A DNA stretch of 64,000 nt from Sinonovacula constricta (Eukaryota > Mollusca > Bivalvia > Cardiida > Solecurtidae). Below the pieces are notes generated by a model. That model saw only the letters and a program-made list of their open reading frames with translations. It had not been told where the DNA came from and searched no databases. Numbering within the stretch: the first letter of the stretch is position 1; each line of letters begins with the position of its first letter. A program made the position numbers and the translations under genes. The stretch lies in NCBI GenBank assembly GCA_007844125.1, contig CM017555.1, positions 28,966,343 to 29,030,342 of the forward strand, read 5' to 3'. Positions 1-13,345 of the stretch are shown here, in pieces.

Positions 1-46
1 TACTACTACTACTACTACTACTACACTACTACTTCTACTACTTACT

Positions 47-85
<39 letters not shown>

Positions 86-161
86 CTACTACTAACTACT
101 ACTTCTACTACTACTACTTCTACTTCTACTACTACTATTACTAATTTTTCTTCTACTTCTG

Positions 162-213
<52 letters not shown>

Positions 214-270
214 TACTACTATTACCACTTCTTCTTCTCTTTCTACTGTTTCTACTACTACTTCTACAAA

Positions 271-308
<38 letters not shown>

Positions 309-332
309 TTACTACTACTACTACTGACTACT
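1..332. repeat. (TAC)n imperfect trinucleotide array, cut by window start
   Basis: Nearly uninterrupted TAC/ACT triplets with occasional TTC, TGC and ATT variants. It is the counterpart of the much longer array at 37471-39190: both lie upstream of the same sequence (about 755 here, 39195 there). The reverse strand gives a Ser-rich frame, which is an artefact of the triplet repeat. Confidence 0.95.
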
Positions 333-750
333 AACAATTATAATTATGATGTAAAATTAACCATATTAATCAGAATCAGATTCAGACACATACTTTTCCT
401 TGTTGTCATCTGACCCTGCTTTAGTTAATAATTTAGATCGTTAACTATATCATTTATCTGGTAGAGAAAGGGATGATTAAAAACAACTTTCCTTTACATT
501 GTTTTGAAATATGGTGTGATCTTATTCTGATATATGCCTATCAATCCCTCGTAAAACATCACAACAGTTAAAACGGCTAGAACATAATTTTAGTGTTGCA
601 CTGATAAATAATCTATTAAAACAGTCGACAGGTATATGTACTTCATGGGCTGTTTGGTTTAATAATAATGTAAAAGTTGATCATAGGCGTAAGAATGTTG
701 GCAATAACATGTGCAAATGAAAGTTATATGCAACTGCATTGCGAAAACAT
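333..750. other. Unit-1-only spacer, no feature seen
   Basis: AT-rich sequence between the (TAC)n array and the start of the duplicated backbone. In the second unit the array joins the backbone directly, so this stretch was lost there or gained here. Its last part resembles 3900-4040 loosely. No open frame of interest. Confidence 0.6.
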
Positions 751-830
751 TTCTTTTGTTGAATGCTCTGTTGACATTTTATTTTTACGTTATTTTCCGG
801 CGAGCTTTGCATCAACCTTTCCTTGTTGAG
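745..830 (+). repeat. Short module repeated at 4035-4120
   Basis: The words ATTGCGAAAACATTT and GTTGAATGCTCT followed by a TTATTTT-rich stretch recur at 4039-4100 and at 42979-43040. This indicates an older internal duplication predating the A/B duplication. Confidence 0.6.
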
Positions 831-2305
831 CATATTTAGAACCTCTTCATATTTGGTGAGTGTAGTCTGTATATATCATTTGCTCATCATATACTTGTTT
901 TATTCATCAATGCATCGAAATCAGTCTGTATGAAAAGTTTGTTTTTTTTTAACTCGATTTATGCCATAAATTATATAAACCCCAAAATCAATTTATGCAG
1001 AACCTGCCAGTTTACACACTGGCTGCGTTTCTTAATGCTGGAATTCGCTTGCGCATTAGCACGTGGCCGTTTCACTATATTACCACAAAATACTTGTGTT
1101 AATATTGAATCGATCCTAAATTATAAAAAAGAACATACAAATGTTGCGTATTTTAACAACAAATACTGCCAAGTAAGGACCTGCTGGATGTTTGTTGATT
1201 TGTTTTCTATAAACATAACTCCAAGTTGGGAAGAAATGACGAGTACGACACGAAATATCTTCGATAAATCTTAAGATAAACTTGTGTCCTATAAATGTAA
1301 CACAATTTTGTCTGACGGTCCGACATATTTTAACACAAAAGCAATCACGAACCTTCCCAAAATCCAAATTAATTCCCATTCACATATTGAAAATCTTGCA
1401 GAAATTGAATTCGAGCGTTGACCTCGGTCGCAGACTTGATTCCACTGTTCATTATTACTCTTTCACCTCTGGACAATACTGCAGAATTGTCATTTGTTGT
1501 ATTGTTGGTTTATTGATAATCGATACCCATTCAACAAACCCGTTTCAAAGAAAAAAAGAACCCGCGTGTTTGATCGTGGGATTGGTTCAACATCAAACTT
1601 GCCACAATCGAACCATCAAGGCTGTTTGAGACACATTCGTTTTCACTTCCCTGTGCGTCTCATGAAATTGTGTTATTCGTCTTGAATAGTTGTAGTCGTC
1701 TAAATCTCCTTTTGTTTTACAATCATTGATTTCTTAAACGTGTTTTCTTTAAGTTTTATGTGGCAATAAAAATCAGCTAGCTTGTTGCCTTTTGTAATTA
1801 AAATTCTGCACCTTGATTAAATAGTACGCTATTATTTATAATTATGAAAACCGACTTCAGACGTCGTGTAAATATATTGAGAACCATATCAAATGAATCG
1901 GTTTCCTTATATGTTTAAAAAAACTTATTACATCTGCCGTTAATTGTATGGACCAAGGAACAATGCTGGATCCTTTATAGAACTACAGACAGTCATATAA
2001 TTACTGCGCATCGCCACCTACCTAGCACAGCTCTGATCATGCAACATTCAATTGAAAGCAGTATTCAGTTAGGTGCTTACATTCAAACATAAATCCTACC
2101 GCGTTATTAGATTAACGGACTCCAATCGCATTATGGATTTTAAAGAAATCAAGTGGGTCACATTATGCGGTAAAATGATGAGGGTTATTTTATATTTCAC
2201 ATACACCATCGACTTCTCGTTAAAAACGTGATGCGATAGTTACGTATCTACATGTTACTCTTCCTCATCGAACTGTCATACTTTCCTATAAACATGCTGG
2301 AAGCT
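831..2305 (+). other. Backbone with short open frames, judged non-coding
   Basis: Short frames on both strands (for example about 930-1274 plus and 1282-1629 plus) overlap sequence that is well conserved at 39260-41100. The partner copy breaks these frames through a long A run near 39600 and a change in an A run (about 1553 versus 40036). Conservation is therefore at the nucleotide level only. In B a 298-bp insert interrupts this stretch at 40417. Confidence 0.6.
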
Positions 2306-2316
2306 ACATTCATACA

Positions 2317-2603
2317 CAGGTACGGAAGGCCCCGGGTTCGATCCCAGGCCGCGACATACCAAAGTCGTTAACAATGGTAGTGGTATAGCTCCCTTGCTAA
2401 CGCTCAAGCAAATATAAGGGTAGTTCCACGACTGGTTGGCCCGGTGTCAGGATAATGAGACTGGGTGTGGTATCATGCCAGGTGTTCACGGCATGCTATA
2501 CACAGTGAAAGCAGCACTATATCTGCTTCAAGTGGACACCGTCTCCAAATAAATGAAATACTGTTGGTGGGACGATAAACCCAATAAAAAAACAAACAAA
2601 CAA
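2317..2603 (+). mobile_element. SINE-1, 5'-truncated, with target-site duplication
   Basis: Begins inside the tRNA-like head, just before the B box (GGTTCGATCCC at about 2335-2345). It continues through the shared body (GTTGGCCCGGTGTCAGGATA, CATGCTATACACAGTGAA) and ends in an ATAAACCCAATAAA-type tail. The 11-bp word ACATTCATACA flanks it at 2306-2316 and 2604-2614, a target-site duplication showing that the truncation happened at insertion. The partner in copy B is at 41110-41325, so the insertion predates the duplication. Confidence 0.9.
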
Positions 2604-2614
2604 ACATTCATACA

Positions 2615-4186
2615 TACAGTTTTTATTTTGTTCAGAATTGTTGTAACAGACATACAATAAAATCATTAAAAATAACTGCCTGTGGGGTATGGTCGCAATA
2701 TTTGTTTTCTATATAGTGCTACGAGAGAACAATATATTAATATACAAAAACAAGTCCGGCATTGCACCGACCACAAACGCAGTAGATGTCTGCTTATCGA
2801 CTTCTCGTATTCTTAATTGATGAATTAACTCCACAAATGGGTTTACTCCATAAAATAGACACCGAGTTATTGTTATCGAATATTAAAAGAAATACTTGTA
2901 GAATTGATGGATAGTCGTATAAGCAATCACAACTAACTACAAGTTCTGATTCATTTGTCATTTGAGATGTATTTGATATGATACGTTTATTGCATTTCAA
3001 TGTGGCGATTTTACCATTAAATGAAATACAAATTCTTAGGGAAATGCTAGTTTAATAATGTAGAATCAAGCATAGAACTTTTGTGATATTATATAAGTCG
3101 AAACGTTGTATAACACAAAAATATGAATACAGTATGGATAGATTTAAACGGATTAGCAGTGATTTCCAAATCAAGAAGTTGCTATGTGATTAAATGAAGT
3201 TTTTAATCGTTTTTCCTTTTTTGCAAACAAATTTGTACAATGCTGTGTTTATAGCCAAGGGCATTTTTAGTTGCAAATCTCATTTTCTGTTTAATTGTCT
3301 TCATCGTTAGGCATGCGTTTAACAATATCATAAAAAGGAATCTATCTCTTTTAACGATATTGAATGTTACAGTAGAAATATGCGATCTAATAACGCAGTA
3401 GCACTGTCTGCTGCATTTACGTGATGGATATGGCAAGTTATATTTTTCCCCAAGGGTCTTCATTGTCAATAGAGAGACTGTCATTAACAGAGATGGATTC
3501 CACCACGCTGTTAACATCGCAACAAACTACTGTACTCCGTGTATTACGCTGCATATTCCAATGCGTTGACATTTTTGATGTTGTTCATATTTAGACCAGC
3601 GTCACATGTGTTTTTTTAATGTATGCACGCCTCCCATGAGATTGACAAGTAAACTTAAATGCAACAACTTTATCAAGCATTTCCGAACACAGGCAAACCT
3701 GACCATCACTTGTTATTACAGCCTCGACCACGTGTTTATGATAATGATAATATGCCATCATAAAACTGTCATTTCAGTCACTTTAATTTGTTCTCATTCG
3801 CAACATATAACCCATGTACCTGACTAACTTCTATTCCAAGCGCATGCCTGACATAACTCTGTTAATTGAATGACGAACAAGACGTAAACTGTTATAATAG
3901 TCATAACTTCATTAGTGTATTTACGTCAAAAGCTGTTATTAGTCATGCTATAAATAGCCCCGTGATTGGGTTGTTTGTATGTTTTGTTGTCGATTCGCGT
4001 AGTTTTGGCTTTTTTTTTTATTTTGTACGTTTTATGACCATTGCGAAAATATTTTCTTCGTTGAATGCTCTTTTGACAACATTTTATTTTACATTATTTT
4101 CATACGTCTTTTTCATACGTCTGTTTTTTATGAAATTGTCATAACTAAGTTATAATGGACAACTGAGAAAATATTGACTGGAACAT
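2615..4186. other. Backbone, no gene recognised
   Basis: Aligns with 41571-43121. A minus-strand frame (2794-3000) stays open in B, but at least 12 of about 16 substitutions between the copies change the amino acid, which argues against coding constraint. Contains the second copy of the 745-830 module. Confidence 0.6.
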
Positions 4187-4381
<195 letters not shown>

Positions 4382-4689
4382 AGTATCTTAAATTCAAAGT
4401 TTTTTAGGTTTTCTTTCAACTTAAGGTAACCTCTCTATGTTAACCACACTTATTGGGACCACAATGGAAATAAGAGTTCGCTCTTTTTTGTGCTATCCTT
4501 GAATAATTGTTGCTTGACATGGTATTATATAAGATCAAATACACATATTTCGCTAATACATTTTACTGATATATTTTTACTATTTTTAATACCTCAAATT
4601 TACCTATCAAATGTGAATTGTTAAAGTGTTATTCATCTTTGCGATATTGTATTCCATGTGCAATGCTCTTTTATTCTGAATAAACTATA
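4382..4689. other. A-only spacer between two microsatellites
   Basis: About 300 bp of AT-rich sequence with no open frame. It is absent from copy B, where the left flank of the array at 4187 is joined to the right flank of the array at 4690. Confidence 0.7.
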
Positions 4690-4804
4690 TATACATACAT
4701 ACATACATACATACATACATACATACATACATACATACATACATACATACATACATACATACATACATACATACATACATACACACACACCACACACACA
4801 CACA

Positions 4805-4843
<39 letters not shown>

Positions 4844-4866
4844 ACACACACATATATATATATATA
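4690..4866. repeat. (CATA)n(CA)n(TA)n compound microsatellite
   Basis: About 25 CATA units, then CA units with interruptions, then TA units. The right flank (CCTTGCCGCTGAAAGTTG at about 4912) aligns with B at about 43210. Confidence 0.95.
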
Positions 4867-5564
4867 AATAATTATATATATAATAATATATTGTTCTTAA
4901 CATCATATATACCTTGCCGCTGAAAGTTGTATACGTAGACAAACAATAGTCGTCCAGCGCTTAATATTTTCTGCAAATCTGGCATTACAGATTTGCATTT
5001 AGAGAAAATGTAGATTGATGTGTCAATGGTATATACCTTTTCATCGAATATTTTTATTGTTTATCTTGTTATTGTTAAAAATCTCGTTTCACTTATATAA
5101 GCATATGTATTTGGGTTTTACGGCACACCGGCACTTGATTGGTCATACGGCGCCGAATGTAAGCATATTGCATCTTTAAATTGTTGTTAATAGTATGCTG
5201 CTTATAACATGTCTCAAAACATGTGTCACATTAAATACAATACCTTACACAGGATTGCTTCACTTGTTCATCACAAGCCAATAACGAAACTGTCCAGGCC
5301 AATAAATGATCTTAGATGATTTATGACTCGCTAGAGCATATATTTAGGTCTCAGAAAACGTTCAGAAAATACACTTAAAGAAATCATACTTGTTCAGAAT
5401 GTTCTAATATACCTAGTAGTCATCTGTTATTTTTTTTTTAAATGTGCAAACATTAAAAGGATAGACGGACGAATTGCATATCAGCCGCGCGGGCAGATTG
5501 ACAGATCAAAATAATGTGTACATTGAATGTATAGATAGATGGAGAGAATGCAATAGAGAAAGAG
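4867..5564. other. Backbone, nothing recognised
   Basis: Colinear with 43190-43840 of copy B. No long open frame and no SINE motif. Confidence 0.6.
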
Positions 5565-5567
5565 AAT

Positions 5568-5656
<89 letters not shown>
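5565..5656. repeat. (GA)n microsatellite
   Basis: About 45 GA units with one AA interruption. The counterpart in copy B (43840-43901) is shorter and carries GGGA interruptions. A Ser/Leu-rich minus-strand frame here is a repeat artefact. Confidence 0.95.
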
Positions 5657-5661
<5 letters not shown>

Positions 5662-5779
5662 AGAGAACAAGAATCAGGTAACACCATCAAACCAGCCAGA
5701 AAATTCAAAAATCATATTGTATGAAGTGCACTGCATGACACAGTTTTGGTATAATTTGACCTAATGTATCTTCTATCAA

Positions 5780-5944
5780 GAAATGGTCCTATCAAAATCA
5801 CCACAGATATTTAAATTGAAACTACCTTTAGACAAATGCAAACAGGGTAAATGTAAAATGTAAATCTGGAAAAACACAGAGACGAAACATAACACACACA
5901 AACAGAAACACACGCACATACACACACACACACACACGCACGCA

Positions 5945-5976
<32 letters not shown>

Positions 5977-6110
5977 CGCACGCACGCTCGCACACACACA
6001 CACACACACACAAACAGTTGGAACGGTTAGTCTGCTAACGGACGCACATTTGTGCATACACATTCAATCTCGCACTTTCCGGAGGTTTATATATCAAATA
6101 GTGTAAATAA
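5780..6110 (+). repeat. Left anchor of module I, with (CA)/(CGCA) microsatellite
   Basis: The sequence around TCCTATCAAAATCACCACAG (5785) and the following 100 bp recurs in diverged form at 34008-34110, and closely at 44031 in copy B. A CA/CGCA array (about 5899-6012) sits inside and is almost absent from B. The Cys/Val/Arg-rich minus frames are repeat translations. Confidence 0.75.
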
Positions 6111-6810
6111 AAATATCACTTCAAAATGAGACAGCGCACCCCCCTCCCCTCACACACACGCACACACACACACACTGAAACCTAATATTGATAGGACGTT
6201 AAACATATTTTAACATTTCTGCCATTTTCTGAAAACTTGAAGTGGCATGAAGTCCAAGAAGCCACAGCATTAGGGTTGTTGATTTATTTCGATCGATATG
6301 CGTTTTAAGCCGTATTTCAACACATTGTTTCACTTCCCAACTTAAACTGTTCACTTTTTCTAAACGTGCATGCACCTAGCAATTATAACAGAACGAACTG
6401 CTTGTGTAACTGTAATGTTTAACTACATCTTCTAGAGACAATACCTGAACCATAACACAGTTATTGTTTACAGTAGTACAAATAGATTAGTATGCTCTAT
6501 AAAGGGGAATATATAACCTAGGCTAACATAACGTTATGTTAGTGTGTTATCTCTTTGCCATTTAATCACACAAATTGTGTGACTTTATTTTCCGTGCATA
6601 TGATACATTGTATTATGTCCTAGACTTTAACACAGTGAGCATTTAAATGCCGGTTAAACTGTATTTTTTGTGCACTCATCGAAAAAATGACGCATCTCTC
6701 AGAGACTATCTGAAACCTATTTATGAAACATGGCTTATAAAACCAATGTTTTCAGACGTCAAGCTATCAGCGTTTAATACAATGTCCATAATAAACGTTA
6801 GTTGGAGAAA
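6111..6810. other. Backbone with A-only stretch at about 6458-6688
   Basis: Flanks align with 44290-44760. The internal 230 bp of A is missing in B, where ACCATAACC joins directly to AAAGAATGACGC. A 62-aa frame starting at 6647 lies largely inside the variable part; no function is evident. Confidence 0.6.
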
Positions 6811-7135
6811 ACTGTGCAACCAGTCCGGGACTTGAACCCGGGATCCTTAGCGAAAATGGAAAATGCACTACCGACAGAGATAAAAGGACCGCTTACACAT
6901 TGTCTCTCTATCACCCGGCTACATACACCACTGGCAAAATTTCACATACTATATGCTATACAGGCCACTCATAAGCACCTTTCAAGTAACAACTGTGGGT
7001 CATTAACGTTTGGCGCATTGTAACATACGGAGAAAAAATGTGCAGCCAGTCCAGGAGTCGAACCGGGGACCCTTCGCTAACAGAACTTATACTCTACCGA
7101 CTCAGCTAGCCAAATCGCTTGCACATTATCTCCCT
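6811..7135 (-). mobile_element. SINE-2: dimeric tRNA-derived element
   Basis: On the minus strand there are two tRNA-like heads, at about 7041-7120 and 6821-6896, each with an A-box-like part (GCTAGCTGAGTCGGTAGAG in the first) and a B box (GGTTCGACTCC; GGTTCAAGTCC). Their starts are 226 bp apart. The linker carries TTACAATGCGCC and GTAGCCGGGTGATAG words that recur in the plus-strand dimer at 27345-27710. In copy B only one head remains (44759-44855). No 3' tail or target duplication was identified, so the boundaries are approximate. Confidence 0.75.
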
Positions 7136-10100
7136 ATCACCAGGCTGCAGCCACATTCATTTCCAAAGCATTCAACTCGGTTTGAAATTACTAAAGAATA
7201 AGCCAAGTCTTTCCTACGTACCCACAACGATCAGCCTTCCAATGACTCTAGGCTCTGTTGCACTGAAGCGTGAAACATGAAAACAACATTTGGGTGTTGA
7301 AATAAACGAAATGATCCTAGTTTAATGACAATATTGTGTATATGCATAAAACATTCAACAAGACATGATGGAGAGAGCACTGGAGTCACTGTAATATAAA
7401 CAATGTAATGTGATAATAACTACAGGCCTACTGACATAGTTATACTGAAATTTCTTCCTTCCAAAATACTTAATTTCATATTTTCAAATTCAGCCAGTTT
7501 ATGGTGACCTCTCTTCTTAAGGTTTTAAGTTTAAAACTGCCGCGAAATAATCACATTTTCTTTATGCACAAAAACCCCTAGAAGTAGGGAAACAGGCTTT
7601 TATTAAACATTGTCAGCCATAAAAATAATACAATAAAGAAAGCAACTCGGAACTGAAATACAAAATTGCTTCTTTGCTTGGAGCTTATCTTTAGCTTTCT
7701 AGGAGGATAACGTGACAATTACTCGTTAATTCTTTGTACAAAATATCATTTGTTACCGCATACAAGATGAGGAACTGACTTTGATATTTAGTTTTCATTT
7801 AAAAATTAAAGAAACGTTATGGTACGATTAACTCCAAATTGGTTCCACGCATTTTAGTGCACAATGAACGAGTTTCAAAACAAGAAATGTTACACCTTCA
7901 ACGTTAAAAATGTGTCGACTTTTAACTAGGTGTCCGGCACTAAGCATTAACCAAATTTTGGTATATACATCTGGAATTCATACTGAATTCTATTTTTTAT
8001 TTAATATCTATAATATTAAGAAGTAATTGAAATACAGGTGTTAACCTCTTGTGGATCTTTAATTAGAGAGCGTTTTACAAGAACACTAGGTTTCTCAACA
8101 TAATACTTCGAGACGTTGTTTTAATAGTACATTCATCTTATTCACTTTAATACTTCAAATTGGCTGTCAAAGTCAGGCGTGTTTCTGTACAGACCTTAAT
8201 CTTATTTAAAATTTATCCATTTTATCTTACGGGTAAGGCGCCTTCTTACGGGAAAATAATGTTACCACTTTATATTTAAACGGTTGCCTAAGAAGAATTG
8301 TGTTTATTGACTTTCACAAAAATTTGCACGGCAGTCGAGTGCGGTGCTAATGTCAAGTTAAACGGTAATAACTGAAAATCATCTGTTTTACTGCCGTAAA
8401 TCACTTACAATGCTTCATACTTACACCTTTAGCCATACACTTGCCGGTCATTTCTAGATCCCAGTTTCAACAAATTGATAACTGCATTTACTATTGTTTA
8501 GATTATGCACTTATAGTTCGAAGGAGTAAATGAAGTGTAAAGATACACTAAATGAAGTGCTAACATTTCAAATTTGATCATGTCGTAATTATTTATTTTA
8601 AATTAAATCGTTAGCTAGTCTTGTAAGAGTGACCAAAGCAATTTTCTCCTAATCGAGGGCAAGTACCGACAACCAAACAGATATAATAAATACACACACA
8701 TATATAGCCTCTTCTATGTTCAATTCTCACTTCACCAAGAACAACAATGAATTACTTGAACTAGTCGGCAAGGATCGTCATTGAAATTACCACAGTGTGG
8801 TGTGCATGTTATGTTTATATTACATATTAACAAACAAGGATGTTACAAATAATTGGATAAAATAAATTGCAAGGAACGTGATAATTAGACGCTATAGTTT
8901 GTAAGACTGCCGGCGAGCTCTCCCTGGCTTTGTGTTCATTTGTTTGACATTGAGTTTGTGTTGCTTTGCCAAAACTGCATTCTAACGCAATGCTATACTA
9001 CATAAACTTCATCTATCTACAAGAAACATTATATAAATAATTATATCCATAAAACGTATTACACCAAATTCACTACAGCGCAAGCAATTTGAATAAGAGG
9101 CTTTTTTTTGTCAGAAATACTGCGATTATAATCGTCATTTCTTGGCTAAAGGAGAAAACATGCTATGTTAATACGCTGTGCAACCTGTTTGCAAGAAATC
9201 CTTGACATTATATGGTCTATCCGGCAAACGGTTTTGATTCTTTATAAGTGTTCATAACGGCTCGCATACATTTGACGACAATTGGACTATACGATATATA
9301 TATATAGAAAGACATATTTTAAATATAAAGTGTGTTTCATACATAAGAAATAACTCTGATGTTACAGCTAGTTTTTAAACTTTAATGTTCCATCTTATTA
9401 TTAGATTAGAATTCCTTGTTTTTGTACATGACAACATTGTTAACTAAGTAAACGATAATAAGAAGCGGTCGGATATAAAGTTGTTATGGGTAGTGATTTC
9501 ATAATAGCACTGCCATCCCCGTATGGATATAACTGCACGGCTAAAACAAGGCAGCGATGTCGTCTTTCCTTAATATTGATATAGGTTAAATACAAGTAGC
9601 ATAGGCTTCTAGGTAACCAAAAGATCATGCCTTGAAAACAGTGCAATTTTGTTTTGAATTTCTTTCAATGTATTTTATTTTAAACAATCATGCCAATACA
9701 GCGCATATATTGTACACGTTCTTTGAACGTTTGTATATAATTAACTTTAATTTTGGATTGCTTCATATAGTAAATGCAATATAATAAATCTAATACAAAG
9801 TATGGAATATTAAATTCAAACATGTATTTTATGTTACATAAAATTTCCTTTTTACAAGTATATATCATGCTGATATAACATATTCAAACACAACAACATA
9901 TGTTAACTTTGAAAACATTTTTAAAAGAAAGTGACAATGTAAACATACCACAGGACAATCCTTTTGATTGATTCATGCATTCACCTTTTTCTTCATTTTA
10001 ACTAAAATTAAGGAGGAAAAATGGAAATGGTAATTAAAACATAGCAACTTGAAGCTAGGATTTTAAATTAGTTGTTGCTTTGAGATTACTTTAATATAAA

Positions 10101-10521
10101 CATTGATTATGCTATCATGAAAATGCATCAATAAAACGTTGCGAATAATAAAATGCAACTCATTTCTAAAGGAAGATTGCGTTTGACACACAAACAAATC
10201 ACTATTGATTTATTTTGTATTAAGAGTTAAAATGCACTTTAATTGTTCACAAGGAAAACTGAAGAACTGAATGTAATTAATTGTAGTTATCGTGGTATGA
10301 TAACTTTAGAAGCACTGCAATACTGTGTATGCAGAGAGTGAATAAACCTATCTATAGAAACTCGGACAACTACTCATCCGTGTCGTCCCTTCAATATAAG
10401 GTCACGTCTTTCATATGTCGTACCCATGGTTGTAGTATATCACAAATTATTACGTTTTCAATTTAGAAGATACGTGCACAATAATGAGGGTAATGATGAT
10501 GACGACGATTTGCAAATTGGT
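7136..10521. other. Backbone, no gene recognised
   Basis: Colinear with 44860-48154. Differences include about 115 bp present only in A (about 8283-8397) and an (AT)n expansion present only in B (46304-46401; A has only a short CA/TA stretch at 8692-8706). Short AT-rich frames (9440-9646 and 9680-9868, minus) have no recognisable domain. Near 10485-10520 a TGATGATGACGACGATTTGC stretch is an anchor shared with 34850-34880. Confidence 0.6.
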
Positions 10522-11508
10522 GTCCTTATACATTCTATTTTACTTGCATTCCAAGCTCTCTACCAAAGAGGATTAATAAAATAACCTTAAACATTATTTA
10601 AGAGGAAATTATTCGGTGGTTAAGCTCCGTTTTAGCAATGGCATCTTCGGCAGAACATGCATTTATCACAGCATTGTGCGTTTCTGACTGTGGAAAACAT
10701 AGGTATATGTAATAAAGAATAGAACACAATGCCACAGACATGGATTTAGTGTTATCAAGGCAGACGCCGTTTAAAAGAAATATTCATTATGTGTATGACG
10801 TATAGTTATCTTTATATTGCAAATTGCAAAAACGTTAGTGATGACGATACTCTTAACGAATACCAATGTTTATGCACAGTATTTGTTCCTGCCAAAATTT
10901 AAAAGCTACAGCCTACCGATTAAATATGGTATTAAAGATATGCGTTCATAACTTCAGTTCTTGTTTTGCCCACAGGCAGCATCCAGATGTATGAAGGTGA
11001 ATCGTTTTGGTACACGTATGATCTTTCCATTTTTTGCCAGTTATTGATGCGTGTAATGCATATATTATTACTGAGACCTGGTACGCAATAGTTGCTTTTT
11101 ATGCATTCTACCTAAGGCTTTAGTTATATCATTATACTGCCTAAAGAAAGAAAAACAAAACAAACAAAATATTGTTTTATTTACTCGTAAAGTCCGTACT
11201 TCTCTAATTAACTTTTACACAGAAACCCATTTGTTTCGAAGTTATCTTGTCTAGACAAAAACACAAGCTTCTCACGGCAGTAAAACTTCAGACGATTATT
11301 TGAACGTAAATATTGGATTTGCTGACATAAAAGATTGATTGTCAATATATATAAATTGAATCCATGAGCCATGCTTGTGCTATTTTGTCAACGATTAATG
11401 TTTCGATTAGTTGGCCTGTCTGACTTGAAAATCATAGGCCGTTATTTTCGTTACGATAACGTAACGATTACGTTACGAGTACCTTATTATAGATATTATA
11501 ATTATTAT

Positions 11509-11565
<57 letters not shown>

Positions 11566-11578
11566 TATAATAATAATA

Positions 11579-11653
<75 letters not shown>

Positions 11654-11986
11654 TATCCACGCAAAAATTTTACCCAAACAGCATATATGTTTTGACTATG
11701 TTTAATGTGAGATATCACAGAGGTGACTAAAGGCGAGTAATGTCCCAGTCTAGTATGGGTTTCCTACTCTTTATGAATGAGAACATCAGTATCATGGTTT
11801 ATGTACATGTTTCTACGTTTACTTCTTCATAGAATACCTAAAACGGGTTAATGGTAGTTCAGGTTTGCAAAGTATAAATAAATATATTAAAGAAATATTT
11901 ATATATCGTTTGTTAAAGCATTATTACTTTCAACGCGATTACGTGTGAACTTATCACAAAGACACTGTCATAACTCGACTCGAAAG
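10522..11986. other. Segment present in A, deleted in B
   Basis: Copy B passes from GATTTGCAAATTGG (48141-48154) to TCTCTAACATATACACAC (about 48170), skipping about 1.45 kb. Parts of the skipped segment are recognisable in module III (10842 with 35006, 11245 with 35636, 11462 with 35762), so presence is ancestral and B lost it. No coding potential is seen. Confidence 0.7.
11493..11652. repeat. (AAT)n followed by (ATT)n: self-complementary microsatellite
   Basis: About 20 TAA-type triplets (11510-11580) are followed by about 24 TTA-type triplets (11580-11652). The two halves are reverse complements, so one strand can fold into a long AT hairpin. The Asn/Tyr runs in both strands' frames are artefacts. 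Absent from B. Confidence 0.95.
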
Positions 11987-12973
11987 TTCTCTAACGTATA
12001 CACACATAAATGAAAATGCAATTACCATGAAAGTTAGTGTAACGTTACTTTGATTAATCTAAACTGAAATAAAATTCAGCTTCATTGTTAGGTTTCTGCC
12101 CATCTCGCATTATAGAGTAGTATTTGATTGATGTGTACAACGTCAAGGATTAAGCCAGGAACTAAGTATTTTGTAATTTTAACATTTTTTCTTGGCTCGA
12201 ACTGCACCCCGGCCAATATTGAAATTTTTAATAATTAACATTAACGGCAATTTCATTGAGTACGGTGTATAGTATAGTTCCTTGTTAATATAATAAAATG
12301 ACATAAAGCCAACGTTATGCAATCCTAATACAAATGTACTCATGTTGTCCTAAGACGTTTATTTTTAGAATAGTGGAATAGGATCTGGTTGCAATAATCC
12401 TCTTTAAAGTTAAACCAACCACAGTAAACGTGGTTTAACTCCAAACAAACAACTGTCTATATCAATAAGGAGGCAGATAATGTTCTAACATAAGATTTCG
12501 ACCGTGTGAGTGCTGATTTTATCTTGAAATGTAAGTTCTATCTTTGTGCAAAATAGGTTTAATATCATATACCACTAGTTGTTTTTTGTACCTGGAAGCA
12601 TTAATAGTTTTTCTCGTTTGGTATCTTTTCACGAATTTACATTATTCATGGAGTAAATATACGAAAGCAAATATTGACAGTACATTTCAAACTCGTACCC
12701 TATTGAATGCTAGTATTTTAATAATGGAAATTATCGACAGATGTACGTGATTTCCTGTTATTTTCATGGGGTTAAATATTAATCTATTTTTGGCACACGT
12801 TTCTGTAGAAAATGTGCTTTTTCAAAACAAAAAAAAAATAAAATAAAAAACACAAACAAAAAACCAAACAACAATACACAGAACCCAAAATAACAACAAC
12901 AACTAAAACAACAAACAAATAATAAAAAACAAAAACAAGAACCACAAACAAACAAAAAAGACAGAAAAAGGAA
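11987..12973. other. Backbone with an A/C-rich tract
   Basis: Colinear with 48170-49158. The GTTAGTGTAAC region near 12040 is a diverged paralogue of the one near 21672. An ACAAA-rich tract (about 12828-12970) occurs in both copies, and its minus-strand Val/Phe/Leu-rich frame is low complexity. Confidence 0.6.
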
Positions 12974-13245
12974 GAAACTGTGACAAAATGACCAAGAGGT
13001 GACTCACCAGGGTAGAATATAAAACTCAAAAGACAATTTAAAATCAAATTATACTTTATATACAAAACAATATACATACAAGATAAAAGAAAATGATTTT
13101 AATACAATAGAAAACAAAACCCCGCCGGCTTATATTAAGTCTGATAACTGTCCGCTGGTCTTAACTGTGCACTGTATCTATACTTCCTACACAACAAACA
13201 ACACTTCTCTGATACACAATCCTTAGTATATGTGCTACGACATAG

Positions 13246-13345
13246 CTGTCCGATATGGTATCTGCTCGTGCAGCTCACTCCTGCGACGAAACTGTCCAAT
13301 ATGGTATCTGCTCGTGCAGCTCACTCCTGCGACGAAACTGTCCAA
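13246..13345. repeat. 46-bp minisatellite inside the solo LTR
   Basis: The unit beginning CTGTCC starts at 13246, 13292 and 13338, a period of exactly 46 bp with about 2.2 copies. It creates repeated Cys/Ser-rich frames on the plus strand. Confidence 0.9.

Noticed and set aside
930..1274. 114-residue frame with EFACALARGRF shared by both copies
   Set aside because: In copy B the frame breaks at an A run and the shared part is explained by DNA-level identity.
2794..3000. Minus-strand frame conserved and open in copy B (41735-42115)
   Set aside because: Most of the observed differences between copies change the amino acid; no known domain; fits neutral drift of duplicated DNA.
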